From the NCBI GenBank assembly GCA_903897805.1, contig CAIUCV010000008.1:1-50099 (forward strand): 50,099 nucleotides of DNA. Direction: 5' to 3'. Position numbers and translations under genes: made by a program. Origin of the DNA: Candidatus Yanofskyibacteriota bacterium. GTDB taxonomy: Bacteria > Patescibacteriota > Minisyncoccia > 2-02-FULL-40-12 > IGHO2-01-FULL-4-A. A model generated the notes under the pieces. The model was not told the origin of the DNA, made no database searches, and worked only from the letters and a program-made list of their open reading frames with translations. Shown piece by piece: positions 1-9,400 of this stretch; position 1 is the stretch's first letter; each line of letters begins with the position of its first letter.

Positions 1-202
1 GTGGAAATATTATTCCGAAAAATACGGCATCAATTATATTTTCTTTGCCCACACTGATATTACGCCTTGGGCAAGGCAATTCCTTTTCAATGTCTCACAG
101 GACCCAAACTGGCCGCTGGTTTATAAGGACGGGAGCGTGGCGATATTCCTGAAACGAACCCCAGAAAATTCTGCGTTAATTAAAAAATTTGAGATAAAAT
201 AA
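1..202 (+). pseudogene. C-terminal fragment of a membrane glycosyltransferase-like protein (truncated by window edge or a relic)
   Basis: Frame reads ...WKYYSEKYGINYIFFAHTDITPWARQFLFNVSQDPNWPLVYKDGSVAIFLKRTPENSALIKKFEIK*, near-identical to ORF 988-1290. Confidence 0.5.
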
Positions 203-233
203 GGAGAGAAAAACCGCGGCCGTAAATGCCTTG

Positions 234-982
234 CTAGAGATCTTTTTTGCAAAGGGGTTGAAGATTGTTGAGTATTTCGCTGAATTCTCCCTCTCTTGCA
301 AGAACCACACAGCCACGCCTATGCCCGGTTTCTTCGCCAGACGGTAATGCAGGGAAAAACGGATTTAGCCCAAACTTTGACGCGACATCTGAAATTGCGT
401 CTAAGGATAATGTTTTCCCCTTGCTATAATTGTCATGTCCATATCCGTTGTCATCAGGAACCAAAAATCGTCAATCATAATCACGAAATTTTTCCATCCG
501 CTGCATATTATCTCTAATTCTTCCCGTAGAGGGTACTTTTTATACTGATGCGCGTCCAGGTAGAAGAAGGTTCTGTTGTTTACTATATCTGTGCCTGACA
601 TGTGTTTTAAGAAAGGCCGAGAATCGCTTAACGCGAAAGTGATATTTGGAATACCCCGCAATCTCATCTTTGCAAGAGAAAAGAAACGCGTATTTAGCTC
701 ACAGGTATATACTGGCAAGCCAGAAATTTTAGCCATATATCCAGTGGTATCTCCAATATATGTCCCAGTTTCTACAATTGCATCAAAATTAAAAGCTTTT
801 AGCAAACTTAGGAATATTATCTTTCTGTGCCTTTGACCATTAAACCCCACCTCTTCAGATTCAACCCACTTGGGGCTGTTGATCAAACAGTCAACAGCAG
901 TTTCCAGGGCCGATACCCGAGATAATAAGTCGTGATATTTTCTAAAGAAAGGGTGGAATAGGAATTTGATAACGTTGTTCAT
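234..982 (-). pseudogene. Class I SAM-dependent methyltransferase-like, split by a single-nucleotide frameshift
   Basis: ORF 401-982 (FDAIVETGTYIGDTTGYMAK...IMIDDF) continues in another frame as ORF 234-464 (VPDDNGYGHDNYSKGKTLSLDAI...); one extra T in the T5 run (A5 on + strand, 463-467) restores DFLVPDDNGYGHD. Confidence 0.7.
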
Positions 983-987
983 TATTT

Positions 988-1290
988 ATGAAATTTTTGA
1001 AATCTTATAACACAAATATAGTCCGCGACGCAATGATTGTCAATAAATTATTTAACTTGCTTCCGATGCAGGAAGACCCGAAAATGTGGAAATATTATTC
1101 CGAAAAATACGACATAAATTATGTTTTCTTTGTCACTTACGACATTACGCCTTGGGCGAGGGCATTTCTTTTTTACATCTCCCAAAACCCGGATTGGCCA
1201 CTGGTTTATAAAGATGGCAGCGTGGCAATATTTTTAAAAAGAATTCCGGAAAATTCCGCATTGATAAGAAAATTTGAGATAAAACAGTGA
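988..1290 (+). pseudogene. Orphan C-terminal fragment of a glycosyltransferase-like protein, second copy
   Basis: Only the C-terminal ~100 aa; paralogous to 1-202. Confidence 0.5.
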
Positions 1291-1378
1291 GATAACAAAT
1301 GTGGCAACAATGGCCTCAATCGCTTGACATTAGTCATCACCAGAATTATAAATGAAACATTAAGAATGGGAGGGACAG

Positions 1379-2107
1379 ATGACGCGAAGGATCGTTCTTT
1401 TACTCGGACTTCTGGTTGCTTTCACGTTGCCGATGCCGGCACAGGAAATGACGCCGGCACAAGCAAAACTTAGAGCCAAGACCATACAATTGTTCCCTAA
1501 GGACGGGCTTTTGGTGGTTGTTTCCGAAGCAGGGGAAAAATATACAACGTATCTGCATATTCTGCTGCCGACTATGAAGAAAGGAAGCGATGAGGATGGC
1601 CATCAAGTGCTGCCTTTTGACAATGCTTATGAGGCAGTACTCTTGCGAAGGGTTATCGTCCTGTTCTCTAACAAACTTGCTTTCAGCACCGACAGATACG
1701 ACGGCCAGAACCAAGAAGAAAAAAAGGAGGCCGGGCCAAAACGCCTGGAAACATTCATGTGGGATGTCTCCGGAAACAATCTTTCCGTAGAATTTACCCC
1801 CGGCATTTTTAAAGATGGCACAATCGTCGCCCTTGATGAGCAATTAAAATATTTATTTGACCTGAAAAAAGACACGATTTCCCTTGAAGGTTCTTCTTCC
1901 CGCCAATTGGACACGGACGACGCAGAAATAATCAGGATGTTTCTGGACTTTTTCGCGGTTTATGCCCGCGAGAGTAATGAATGGTATGAAGTTGAAACCA
2001 ATCAGAAACAAAAGGCCCCTCTGCCACCGGAAAAAGCAGCAGTTCTTATCCCACCCCGAATTTTAGGGGTGTTTTTGTATCAATTTCCTTCAGAACTCTT
2101 TTTGTAA
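1379..2107 (+). CDS. Hypothetical exported protein (signal peptide)
   Basis: N-terminus MTRRIVLLLGLLVAFTLPMPAQ; SD-like GGGAGGGAC upstream; C-terminus uncertain because the ORF runs through a terminator-like hairpin. Confidence 0.55.
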   Translation: MTRRIVLLLGLLVAFTLPMPAQEMTPAQAKLRAKTIQLFPKDGLLVVVSEAGEKYTTYLHILLPTMKKGSDEDGHQVLPFDNAYEAVLLRRVIVLFSNKLAFSTDRYDGQNQEEKKEAGPKRLETFMWDVSGNNLSVEFTPGIFKDGTIVALDEQLKYLFDLKKDTISLEGSSSRQLDTDDAEIIRMFLDFFAVYARESNEWYEVETNQKQKAPLPPEKAAVLIPPRILGVFLYQFPSELFL

Positions 2108-3883
2108 TAATTTCTCCAAAACCTTTCTAACCTCGGCGTTGGTCTGCGGATCGTTTGAAGAAAGTTTCAGCGCTGAATTGAGGTTCTCCAGCCCTAAATC
2201 TCTTTTATTCTGGACGACATAGATCAGCCCCAGATTATAGTAAACCCTAGCATCGTACGGTTTTAATTTCTTTACTTTCTCCAACATTTTGGCAGCATTA
2301 TTTAAATCCCCCCGATTGGCATAGATAACGGCCAAATTCTGGTAGGCAAATGGGAAATTAGGGTCAACTTCTATCGCATTCTTATACTCTTCTATCGCTT
2401 TGTCGGTATTGCCCATATCACGATAAATATTACCAAGATTGTAATATGGCTGGGCGAAATTATTGCCGTCAGGGCTTGAGATAGCTCTTTGGTAGACATC
2501 CGCGGCATTTTTTAAATCCCCTTGCGCGGAATAAGTATTGCCTAAATTATTCAAAATCCTTATGCTGGTCGGGTTGTATTTCAAAATATCATTGTAAAAT
2601 TCAACCGGTTTGCCCCAAAGGATATTGCGCTTAATGGAAGTAACCGCAAAGAAAGCAAAATAGGCCACAAGAATTATTACCAACAAGTAAAATAAAAATA
2701 GTTTTTTTGATTTCGCGAAAGAGAGAAGTTTGTCCAAATAAAATCCCGCGAATGCGAAAAGCCCGATAAGCGGTAAATAAAGCCAGTGTTCATACATAAT
2801 CGCGTTTATCGGCACAATTCCCGAAACCGGCAGCATCGCTACGAAGAACCAACCGACGCCGAAGAACCAGATTTGAAAAGGTGCTAGGTTATAGGTTCTA
2901 GGTTCTAGGTTGCGCGACCTTAAACTTCTTCTATATAGGAAAATCAGCCACCACACCAACCCCAAAACTGCCAAGCCGACGAGCCAAACCGGCCATTGAA
3001 AAAATGAAGTATCTACCGACAGGTTGCGTTCCATATGCAAATTTACCGGGGCGAAAATCAATTTGAAATATTCAAAAAGAGCATGGCCGAAAGTATAGAG
3101 ACGATAGCTTAAGTGCTGAGTATATACATTGGTCTGCGAATAAAAATTGAGGGTGTTGTTAAAATTGAGTACGGTCAGACGCAAAATCCCGTAGATCGCC
3201 GATATCGCCCAATAAGGCAGAGTTTTCGATAATGCTCCGCCAATGGATTTCAAAAATCTTTCATTACTTAAAAATGCAATATAAAAGACCATCAAAAGCG
3301 CCGGCAAGAGGACTGCCGTTTCGCGGCTTAAAATAGCCAGAATAAAAGAAGACAGAGAAACCGCTAGCCATAACCACTTGCGCTTTCCGCTCTCCGCCTT
3401 GATAAATAACCAGAGGGCCAGGAGCATAAAGAAAACTGACATTGGGTCGCCCCGGCCGGATATGTATGTTACGGTTTCGGTTTGGAGGGGATGGATTAAA
3501 AACAGAAGGGCGGCCAAAAATGCCGGCAATTTTCTTTTGAAAGCGGAAAGCAAAAGCAGAAACACAAGTATGCCATTGGCGACGTGGAAACCGTTGCTTA
3601 AAAGGTGATAGCCAAACGGCTTAATGCCGTGAATTGTATAATTAACGGCGAAGCTTATTAAAAGCAGAGGACGATAGTAATTGCTGTTCAGGCCAAAGCC
3701 GGAAAGGATGTTTTGGGTAAAAATTTCTTTGAGATGCGAGAAATCGTGGACATAAGCATTATTCACTATCCAATCGTCGTCATCCCAAAAGAGCTTATTA
3801 TGCAGGTTAACTGCGTACAAAGAAAAACCGATGATTATCAAAAAGATAATCAGTGTTGAATTTTTGCTCCAAAAATTACGCAC
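2090..3883 (-). CDS. Multi-pass membrane glycosyltransferase-like protein with C-terminal TPR repeats (TMTC-like)
   Basis: Many TM segments followed by TPR units (AQPYYNLGNIYRDMGNTDKAIEEYKNAIEVDPNFPFAYQNLAVIY). Confidence 0.8.
   Translation of the reverse strand: MRNFWSKNSTLIIFLIIIGFSLYAVNLHNKLFWDDDDWIVNNAYVHDFSHLKEIFTQNILSGFGLNSNYYRPLLLISFAVNYTIHGIKPFGYHLLSNGFHVANGILVFLLLLSAFKRKLPAFLAALLFLIHPLQTETVTYISGRGDPMSVFFMLLALWLFIKAESGKRKWLWLAVSLSSFILAILSRETAVLLPALLMVFYIAFLSNERFLKSIGGALSKTLPYWAISAIYGILRLTVLNFNNTLNFYSQTNVYTQHLSYRLYTFGHALFEYFKLIFAPVNLHMERNLSVDTSFFQWPVWLVGLAVLGLVWWLIFLYRRSLRSRNLEPRTYNLAPFQIWFFGVGWFFVAMLPVSGIVPINAIMYEHWLYLPLIGLFAFAGFYLDKLLSFAKSKKLFLFYLLVIILVAYFAFFAVTSIKRNILWGKPVEFYNDILKYNPTSIRILNNLGNTYSAQGDLKNAADVYQRAISSPDGNNFAQPYYNLGNIYRDMGNTDKAIEEYKNAIEVDPNFPFAYQNLAVIYANRGDLNNAAKMLEKVKKLKPYDARVYYNLGLIYVVQNKRDLGLENLNSALKLSSNDPQTNAEVRKVLEKLLQKEF
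2884..2911. repeat. Heptanucleotide tandem repeat (CTAGGTT/ATAGGTT) x4 inside CDS
   Basis: ctaggtt ataggtt ctaggtt ctaggtt. Confidence 0.9.
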
Positions 3884-3893
3884 TAAAGATTAT

Positions 3894-4889
3894 TTAATTG
3901 GCAACTTCCTTGTAAACAGTTGAGGAAATTTCTGAAATTACGGAAAAAAGCTCTGCCGGATCGTTGCCTTTAGTCATCACGCAGAGAAAATACGGATTTT
4001 TGGAATAAACGATACCGCAGTCATGAATCTCGGTCCCAATTGGAGGGCTGGCATGCGAACCATACTTATGGGCGACGGTAACCGATTTGGGCAAACCGGC
4101 GGTAAGCCCGGCATCGAATTTCGCCCGACTTAAAAATTCAAGGGCTTGTTCGGACATCTCTTTGTTGAGCATCGTAGCGTTATACAAAGACCTAAATAAC
4201 AACGAATATTTTCTGGCTGAGATACTATATGACTCGTTCTCCTGCACCAATCCCGGGTTGTCAATCCCAAGATCAGAAAAAATCTCGGTTAGAACATTCG
4301 CGTCAACCGAGCTTAGCAAAATATCTTTGGCAACATTATCCGAATCAACGATCATATACTCTATGAGGGTGCGAAAAGTATATGATTGGCTGGGCTTAAT
4401 CTTTGAAGGAATCCCAAATTCATTGTCTTGAAAATCTGCGGCTGGCGCGATATAAACCGTTTCGTTCAGAAAACCGCTGTCCGACTCGGCTTTTTTAAAG
4501 TAAGCCATCATTACCGGCACTTTGAGCAAGCTGGCCGGGAAAAATTTATCGTCCTCGTTAATGCCGGTCCAGTGGCCGTTTTCCAAATCACGGTAATACA
4601 CCGAAATTTTTTCAACGCTTCCTTTTTTGATTTCGTCATCCACAATTGAAGATATCTTCGCGCCCAGCGGTTTAAGTTCGCCGAAAAGCTCTTTGCCCGG
4701 GCTTACGCAAGCAAGAAGCGGGCTGATTAAGGCGTAGTTTTTGTCTTTTTCCCTGATTTGAGTGCCGGTAAAAATATTTTGCTCGGCTTTGTAACTAAAA
4801 ACCAGCCAACCGGATACGGCGCCGATCACAAAAAAAATAAAAGCGGCAGTCCAACTGATCTTTCTTACGAAATTAAAAACATTCACCAT
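3894..4889 (-). CDS. Class A beta-lactamase-like serine hydrolase, membrane-anchored
   Basis: SLLK (SxxK) in FFPASLLKVPVMMAY, SDN in VDSDNVAKD, KYG (KTG-like) in VAHKYGSHA; N-terminal TM. Confidence 0.75.
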   Translation of the reverse strand: MVNVFNFVRKISWTAAFIFFVIGAVSGWLVFSYKAEQNIFTGTQIREKDKNYALISPLLACVSPGKELFGELKPLGAKISSIVDDEIKKGSVEKISVYYRDLENGHWTGINEDDKFFPASLLKVPVMMAYFKKAESDSGFLNETVYIAPAADFQDNEFGIPSKIKPSQSYTFRTLIEYMIVDSDNVAKDILLSSVDANVLTEIFSDLGIDNPGLVQENESYSISARKYSLLFRSLYNATMLNKEMSEQALEFLSRAKFDAGLTAGLPKSVTVAHKYGSHASPPIGTEIHDCGIVYSKNPYFLCVMTKGNDPAELFSVISEISSTVYKEVAN

Positions 4890-4929
4890 TGATTAAAAAT
4901 TCTATACCTAATCTATTGTTTTTTCAAAC

Positions 4930-4956
4930 CAAAACTCCCCTTTCGGGGAGTTTTAG
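4930..4956. terminator. Hairpin terminator downstream of 4990-6318
   Basis: AAAACTCCCC TTTC GGGGAGTTTT. Confidence 0.85.
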
Positions 4957-4989
4957 ATAAGTTCAAGAGCCGACAGTATCCGTATAAAT

Positions 4990-6318
4990 TTAGCGGGAAT
5001 ATGAGGGTACTTGATTGACTGAAGTATAGTCAGAACCTTTGGAGTACCAGTTGAACTCGTTGTTGTTGATGCAGAATACCTTCTGGAAGAAATTCGGGTC
5101 TTGGGCCACGGCCTGGTCACCGGTAACATTTACCCAGTGCAACACACCGGTATCTTCTCCGGTTGTCTCAACGCCATAAACTGCCTGGGCATTTGTTTCG
5201 CAATTCCTGAAAAGGCCGGAGGTTACAAGCTCATCTCTTGTTGACGATACGATATTTTTAACATCGGCAAATCCGCCCAGCTGGCCGTAGAAACTGAAGA
5301 TAACCGGATTTAGGAACAATCTCTTATACCCCCAATCGTTGGCGATATAGATATCTGGGTCAGATGAACCGGCGGCGCTAATAGTATCGCCCTCTTTCAA
5401 ACTCAGAGCGGCTAAACTGGTAAAGCCAAGTGAGGCTGGGGTAGGGATGTTTGCGGGTGATGGCGTTGGAGTTGTCACAATCAAAGTAGGAGTGGGTGTC
5501 GGAGAAGGGGTGGGGGTGGGAGTCGCTGCTGTTGTTCCCGGGTGTACCGCCTTAGTTGTCGTCTCGGTAGCACTTATAGTGCAGGTGCTTCGGGCACTGC
5601 TAGCTGTTGCTCTGGCGGCATAATCACAGCTCTCGGTTGGGCCGAGAAAAACTCCCGTAATCCCTGTAACTGAAGGCATAACGGCTGTAGCGGTTAGGTA
5701 AGTAGTACTAGCTATGGGAACGGGACAATAATATTTACCGGTGAGGCTGTCTCCTGTACCGGTGGAACCGGCGGTGCAAGAAATACCGCCATTTTTCGCT
5801 GTTACCGTGGCACCCTCTATATTGTGTGACGTCGAGGCAAGGCGAGATACTGCATCCACCTCAACCCTTACGGCAAACACCATAGCAGTTGTGCCGCCAT
5901 AAGTATTTGCGCTCGTGCTTGAATAGTTGGAAATAATAGACCCAATCTGCCGATAGCCATCGAGGGAAAGTGAAGCAATGGTAAGCGCTTTGTTGGCGAC
6001 CGTGCCGTCACAACCGGCCAGGGTTTTAAAATAAGCAGATTGAGAAGATCTTACTGAAATAACACCATTTGACAAGCCATCACTATCGGAGGCGGTACCA
6101 TCAGTAACTGCCGCGACGACACTGCCATTCGTACATTTAAAACTGAACGTTGCTCCAGATAAACTAGTACCCAGCTCATTATAAACGGTTATAGTAAATA
6201 TACCGTTGTTACCGGCTAGAGCATTGGGACCGTAGCTCAATAAGCCCAATAAAACTGCAACAAAAACAACCGACATCGACCAGATGCTTTTTGAACTAAA
6301 AACATTAGGTATTTTCAT
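4990..6318 (-). CDS. Exported surface protein with Pro/Thr linker and a C-terminal domain shared with 6449-9964
   Basis: Signal/TM N-terminus; TPTPTPSPTPTPT linker; C-terminal DPDIYIANDWGYKRLFLNPVIFSFYGQ...VPSYSR. Confidence 0.75.
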   Translation of the reverse strand: MKIPNVFSSKSIWSMSVVFVAVLLGLLSYGPNALAGNNGIFTITVYNELGTSLSGATFSFKCTNGSVVAAVTDGTASDSDGLSNGVISVRSSQSAYFKTLAGCDGTVANKALTIASLSLDGYRQIGSIISNYSSTSANTYGGTTAMVFAVRVEVDAVSRLASTSHNIEGATVTAKNGGISCTAGSTGTGDSLTGKYYCPVPIASTTYLTATAVMPSVTGITGVFLGPTESCDYAARATASSARSTCTISATETTTKAVHPGTTAATPTPTPSPTPTPTLIVTTPTPSPANIPTPASLGFTSLAALSLKEGDTISAAGSSDPDIYIANDWGYKRLFLNPVIFSFYGQLGGFADVKNIVSSTRDELVTSGLFRNCETNAQAVYGVETTGEDTGVLHWVNVTGDQAVAQDPNFFQKVFCINNNEFNWYSKGSDYTSVNQVPSYSR

Positions 6319-6399
6319 ATGCTTTAATTATAATCCCCGCTTTTCATATAGCAAAATAAGTTATCAACACCTTTACTAAGTAAGACCGTTTTTTCAAAC

Positions 6400-6426
6400 T
6401 AAAACTCCCCTTTCGGGGAGTTTTAG
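6400..6426. terminator. Hairpin terminator downstream of 6449-9964
   Basis: AAAACTCCCC TTTC GGGGAGTTTT, same as at 4930-4956. Confidence 0.85.
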
Positions 6427-6448
6427 CCGTTCTACAGTAATCCGGAAA

Positions 6449-9400
6449 TTACTGGTAAAGCGCCTGCGAAGTTGCGAGACCTTGGACCATAGCGTCAGTA
6501 AACCAGTCATCCGTAGTACTGGAGTGAGTGGGAGATGACGAATCGGACCATAGGAAAGTCGTGTTAGCAGGAGTGGTAGTGAGACGCCACCCGGCCGTAA
6601 GAGAACCGCCGAGTGTCAAAACATTACTCGAATTCACGAATGTTGAACCGTTCGTGTTGGCAATCTGCGTGACGATTGAGTGTCCGGCCGCCACAGTACC
6701 GCCAACTTCTCCCTTCAGTTCAAGCGTCACACTGCCATTCGCAGGAATGGCGCGATCAGCGTTGAACATGAAGATTAATTGGCCGCTAGTTCCGGCTGCA
6801 GTATTGAAGTCTTTACTCACCGAAGCGTAGTACCGGTTGAAGTTGACTGTCTTCGATGCCAGGGTATCAATTTCGGAACCATTCTCGAACAGCTTGAAGT
6901 TGGTAATGGTCGCACCGCCCGCAGTTGTTCCGATCGTGAACACCACTTTGCGCCATACGACAGCGCCGCCGGTTGCGCTAACCTGTGTCTTGAACAGGGT
7001 TTGTTCTCCTGCGACAAGTACCGTTGAAGGCAAGGCAACATTAGTAAATGTCGGGTACGCCTTCACTAAGCGCATCTCGTTGCCGGTGTATGAAGTCGGG
7101 GTAACAGAATACGTTGTGATGGTGCCGTTGCTATCACGATACTTTAAGTGCGACAACCGAACCGTTACATTACCGCCGGTATCGTTCGCACCCACACCCA
7201 CATTAGACAGTGCAACCTGAACCGAAAGGGTCTTGGTGCCGCCACCTTGCGGGAGGAAGTAGTTCATACCGGAAAAGTCCATAGATCCAGAGGTAGTGCT
7301 CGTAATCGGCGAACTGCCAAGAAGAACAGAACCACTGGTAGTATCGTACAGGTAGGCCATAGCCACCGCGCCGCTAGAAGATGCCGTAGTCGGCGTAATA
7401 AGATTAAATGATGCTTCATCAAGATAGAAGTCGTCGTATTGTGGCTGGAGCGTGAAGACATATGTTGTCTTGGTCTGGCCACCTTGGACTAATGCTTTCG
7501 CCGGGTTGGCACTATTTGCCAAGGCCAGCGAACCATCCGTACTGGTGATTGTCTGCCCGGCCGCATCAGCCGCGGTAACAGTAGTGCTGGAACCGGTTGT
7601 CATACCACTTGCGCCAAGGTTAAATGTCGCCGCATCGCTAGTCATAGGAGTACCTAAGTTTGCATAAGCCTCAACCTGCCAGGTTTTGGTCTTCGGAATC
7701 GTGAAGTTCACCGAGAAGCTATTGCTGGCGCCGGTAACAGTAGGGAGGCTTCCCTTCCCATCGTTAATAGTTGATTTTGGCGTACTCGTGTAAACAAGCG
7801 TGCTGGCATCGTTGTACACTTTCAAGAACACATTAGTAGTTAGTGCCGCGGTGAAATCAGCGGATGCAAGCATGTCAAGATTGATAGCGGTCACATTGAT
7901 ATCCTCCGAAGAAGCGGCAGTCAGTGTCCAATGACCGATCTTAAACTGCGTCTTCGGCACTACCACCAATTGGTTCGCATAGCCGGTGTACTTTGCGGCT
8001 GCGAATGTTCCGGTCTTAATGGTCAGTGTATTGCCGGTTGCCGGCGTGTCGATGCTGGCGTAGCCCAACGATACCATGCGCTGAACATTGCTCGTGTTAG
8101 CAATGATCGCAGCCGTGATGGTTTCGCCGTCTGCCGCATTGTTCGTACCAACATTGTCATAGATATCGGCACGGACCTCAACTGTGCGGGGCGTGCCCGG
8201 TGTTACGATAAGCGACGAGCCAAGATTGTATAGGGTGTTCCCATTATGACCAGTTACCCAAGCGCTGCAGGATGCTACCGCAGCAACGGTGTTTTCGCAC
8301 AAGCTCTGGACGGAGCCAACTTGCGCACCATCCACATAGATGGCGGCGTTGCGAAGTGAAGAAAGTGGATCAATGCTTGCTGCAAAATTAGCGCGCAGGG
8401 ATTCAACCTTCATTGCCTCACCCCACGCCTCAAACTTGTAGCTTACAAGAGATACACCGGTCGCGTCTTTGATAATGTTACCGGATGCCGAGTTGGCGTT
8501 CTTAGTGATGGTCAGGGTGCCAGTATTGATTGCCTGCACGAGGGCACTAACCGCCTGTGATGGCGCAGTCGCCGGGTAAGTACCCGTAGAATCCAAGATC
8601 CCCACGCCATACTGCGAATCAACAACCGAAATATCCGTCTTCTGGCGAAGCGAAACGGTAAAGCTTCTGGTAGAACCACTTATTACATCGCCAACCAGCT
8701 TAACCACGCGGCCGCCGGTCTTCAGGGTCATACCGGAACCAAAGTCAAAGACCAGGTAACCGTTAGAATCCGGCTGGGCAATTGCGGAACCGACCTGTAC
8801 GCCATCGACGTACAAACGGAAGTTCTGTAAATCGCCGGGAAGAACCGAACCGATAATGCGAAGTTGCAGTGTTTTAAGCAACACGTCGTGGTTACCGATT
8901 GTAACCGTGCTCTGCCACATTGCGTAGTCCTTCTGTGGATCAAGTGTCGTGGCACCCGACGGGGTCGGCGCACCTACTGCAACAGTCGCTAAGTCAGTCG
9001 GGTTTGTTGCCATACTGAACAAGTTGCCCGAGATTAATACCGCGTTGCCGTTCACGCTTGCCAATTGGACACCGACAGTTTGGCCGGAAGTGGAATCCGC
9101 AATATCGGCTTTCACCGAGATCGTGACGGAACCATTTACCGTGAATAGGCCTGCCGAGTCGCTGAATGTGATCTTACCCGACGAAACGGTCGCGGCATCG
9201 GTAAGACGCTTAGAACCGTTATACAGGTAGACATTGGACAAAGTCGTGTCAGACGACACACCGAGACGGTTCAAGATAACGCTGGTAACCGTGCTATTGC
9301 CCGAGAAGGTAATGTGGAGGAGGTCAGCAGCAGCCTGCGTTTCAATGAGAGTATTGGACGGAGGATTATCAGAAGCTAAGCTTACTGTAACCGGGCCAGT

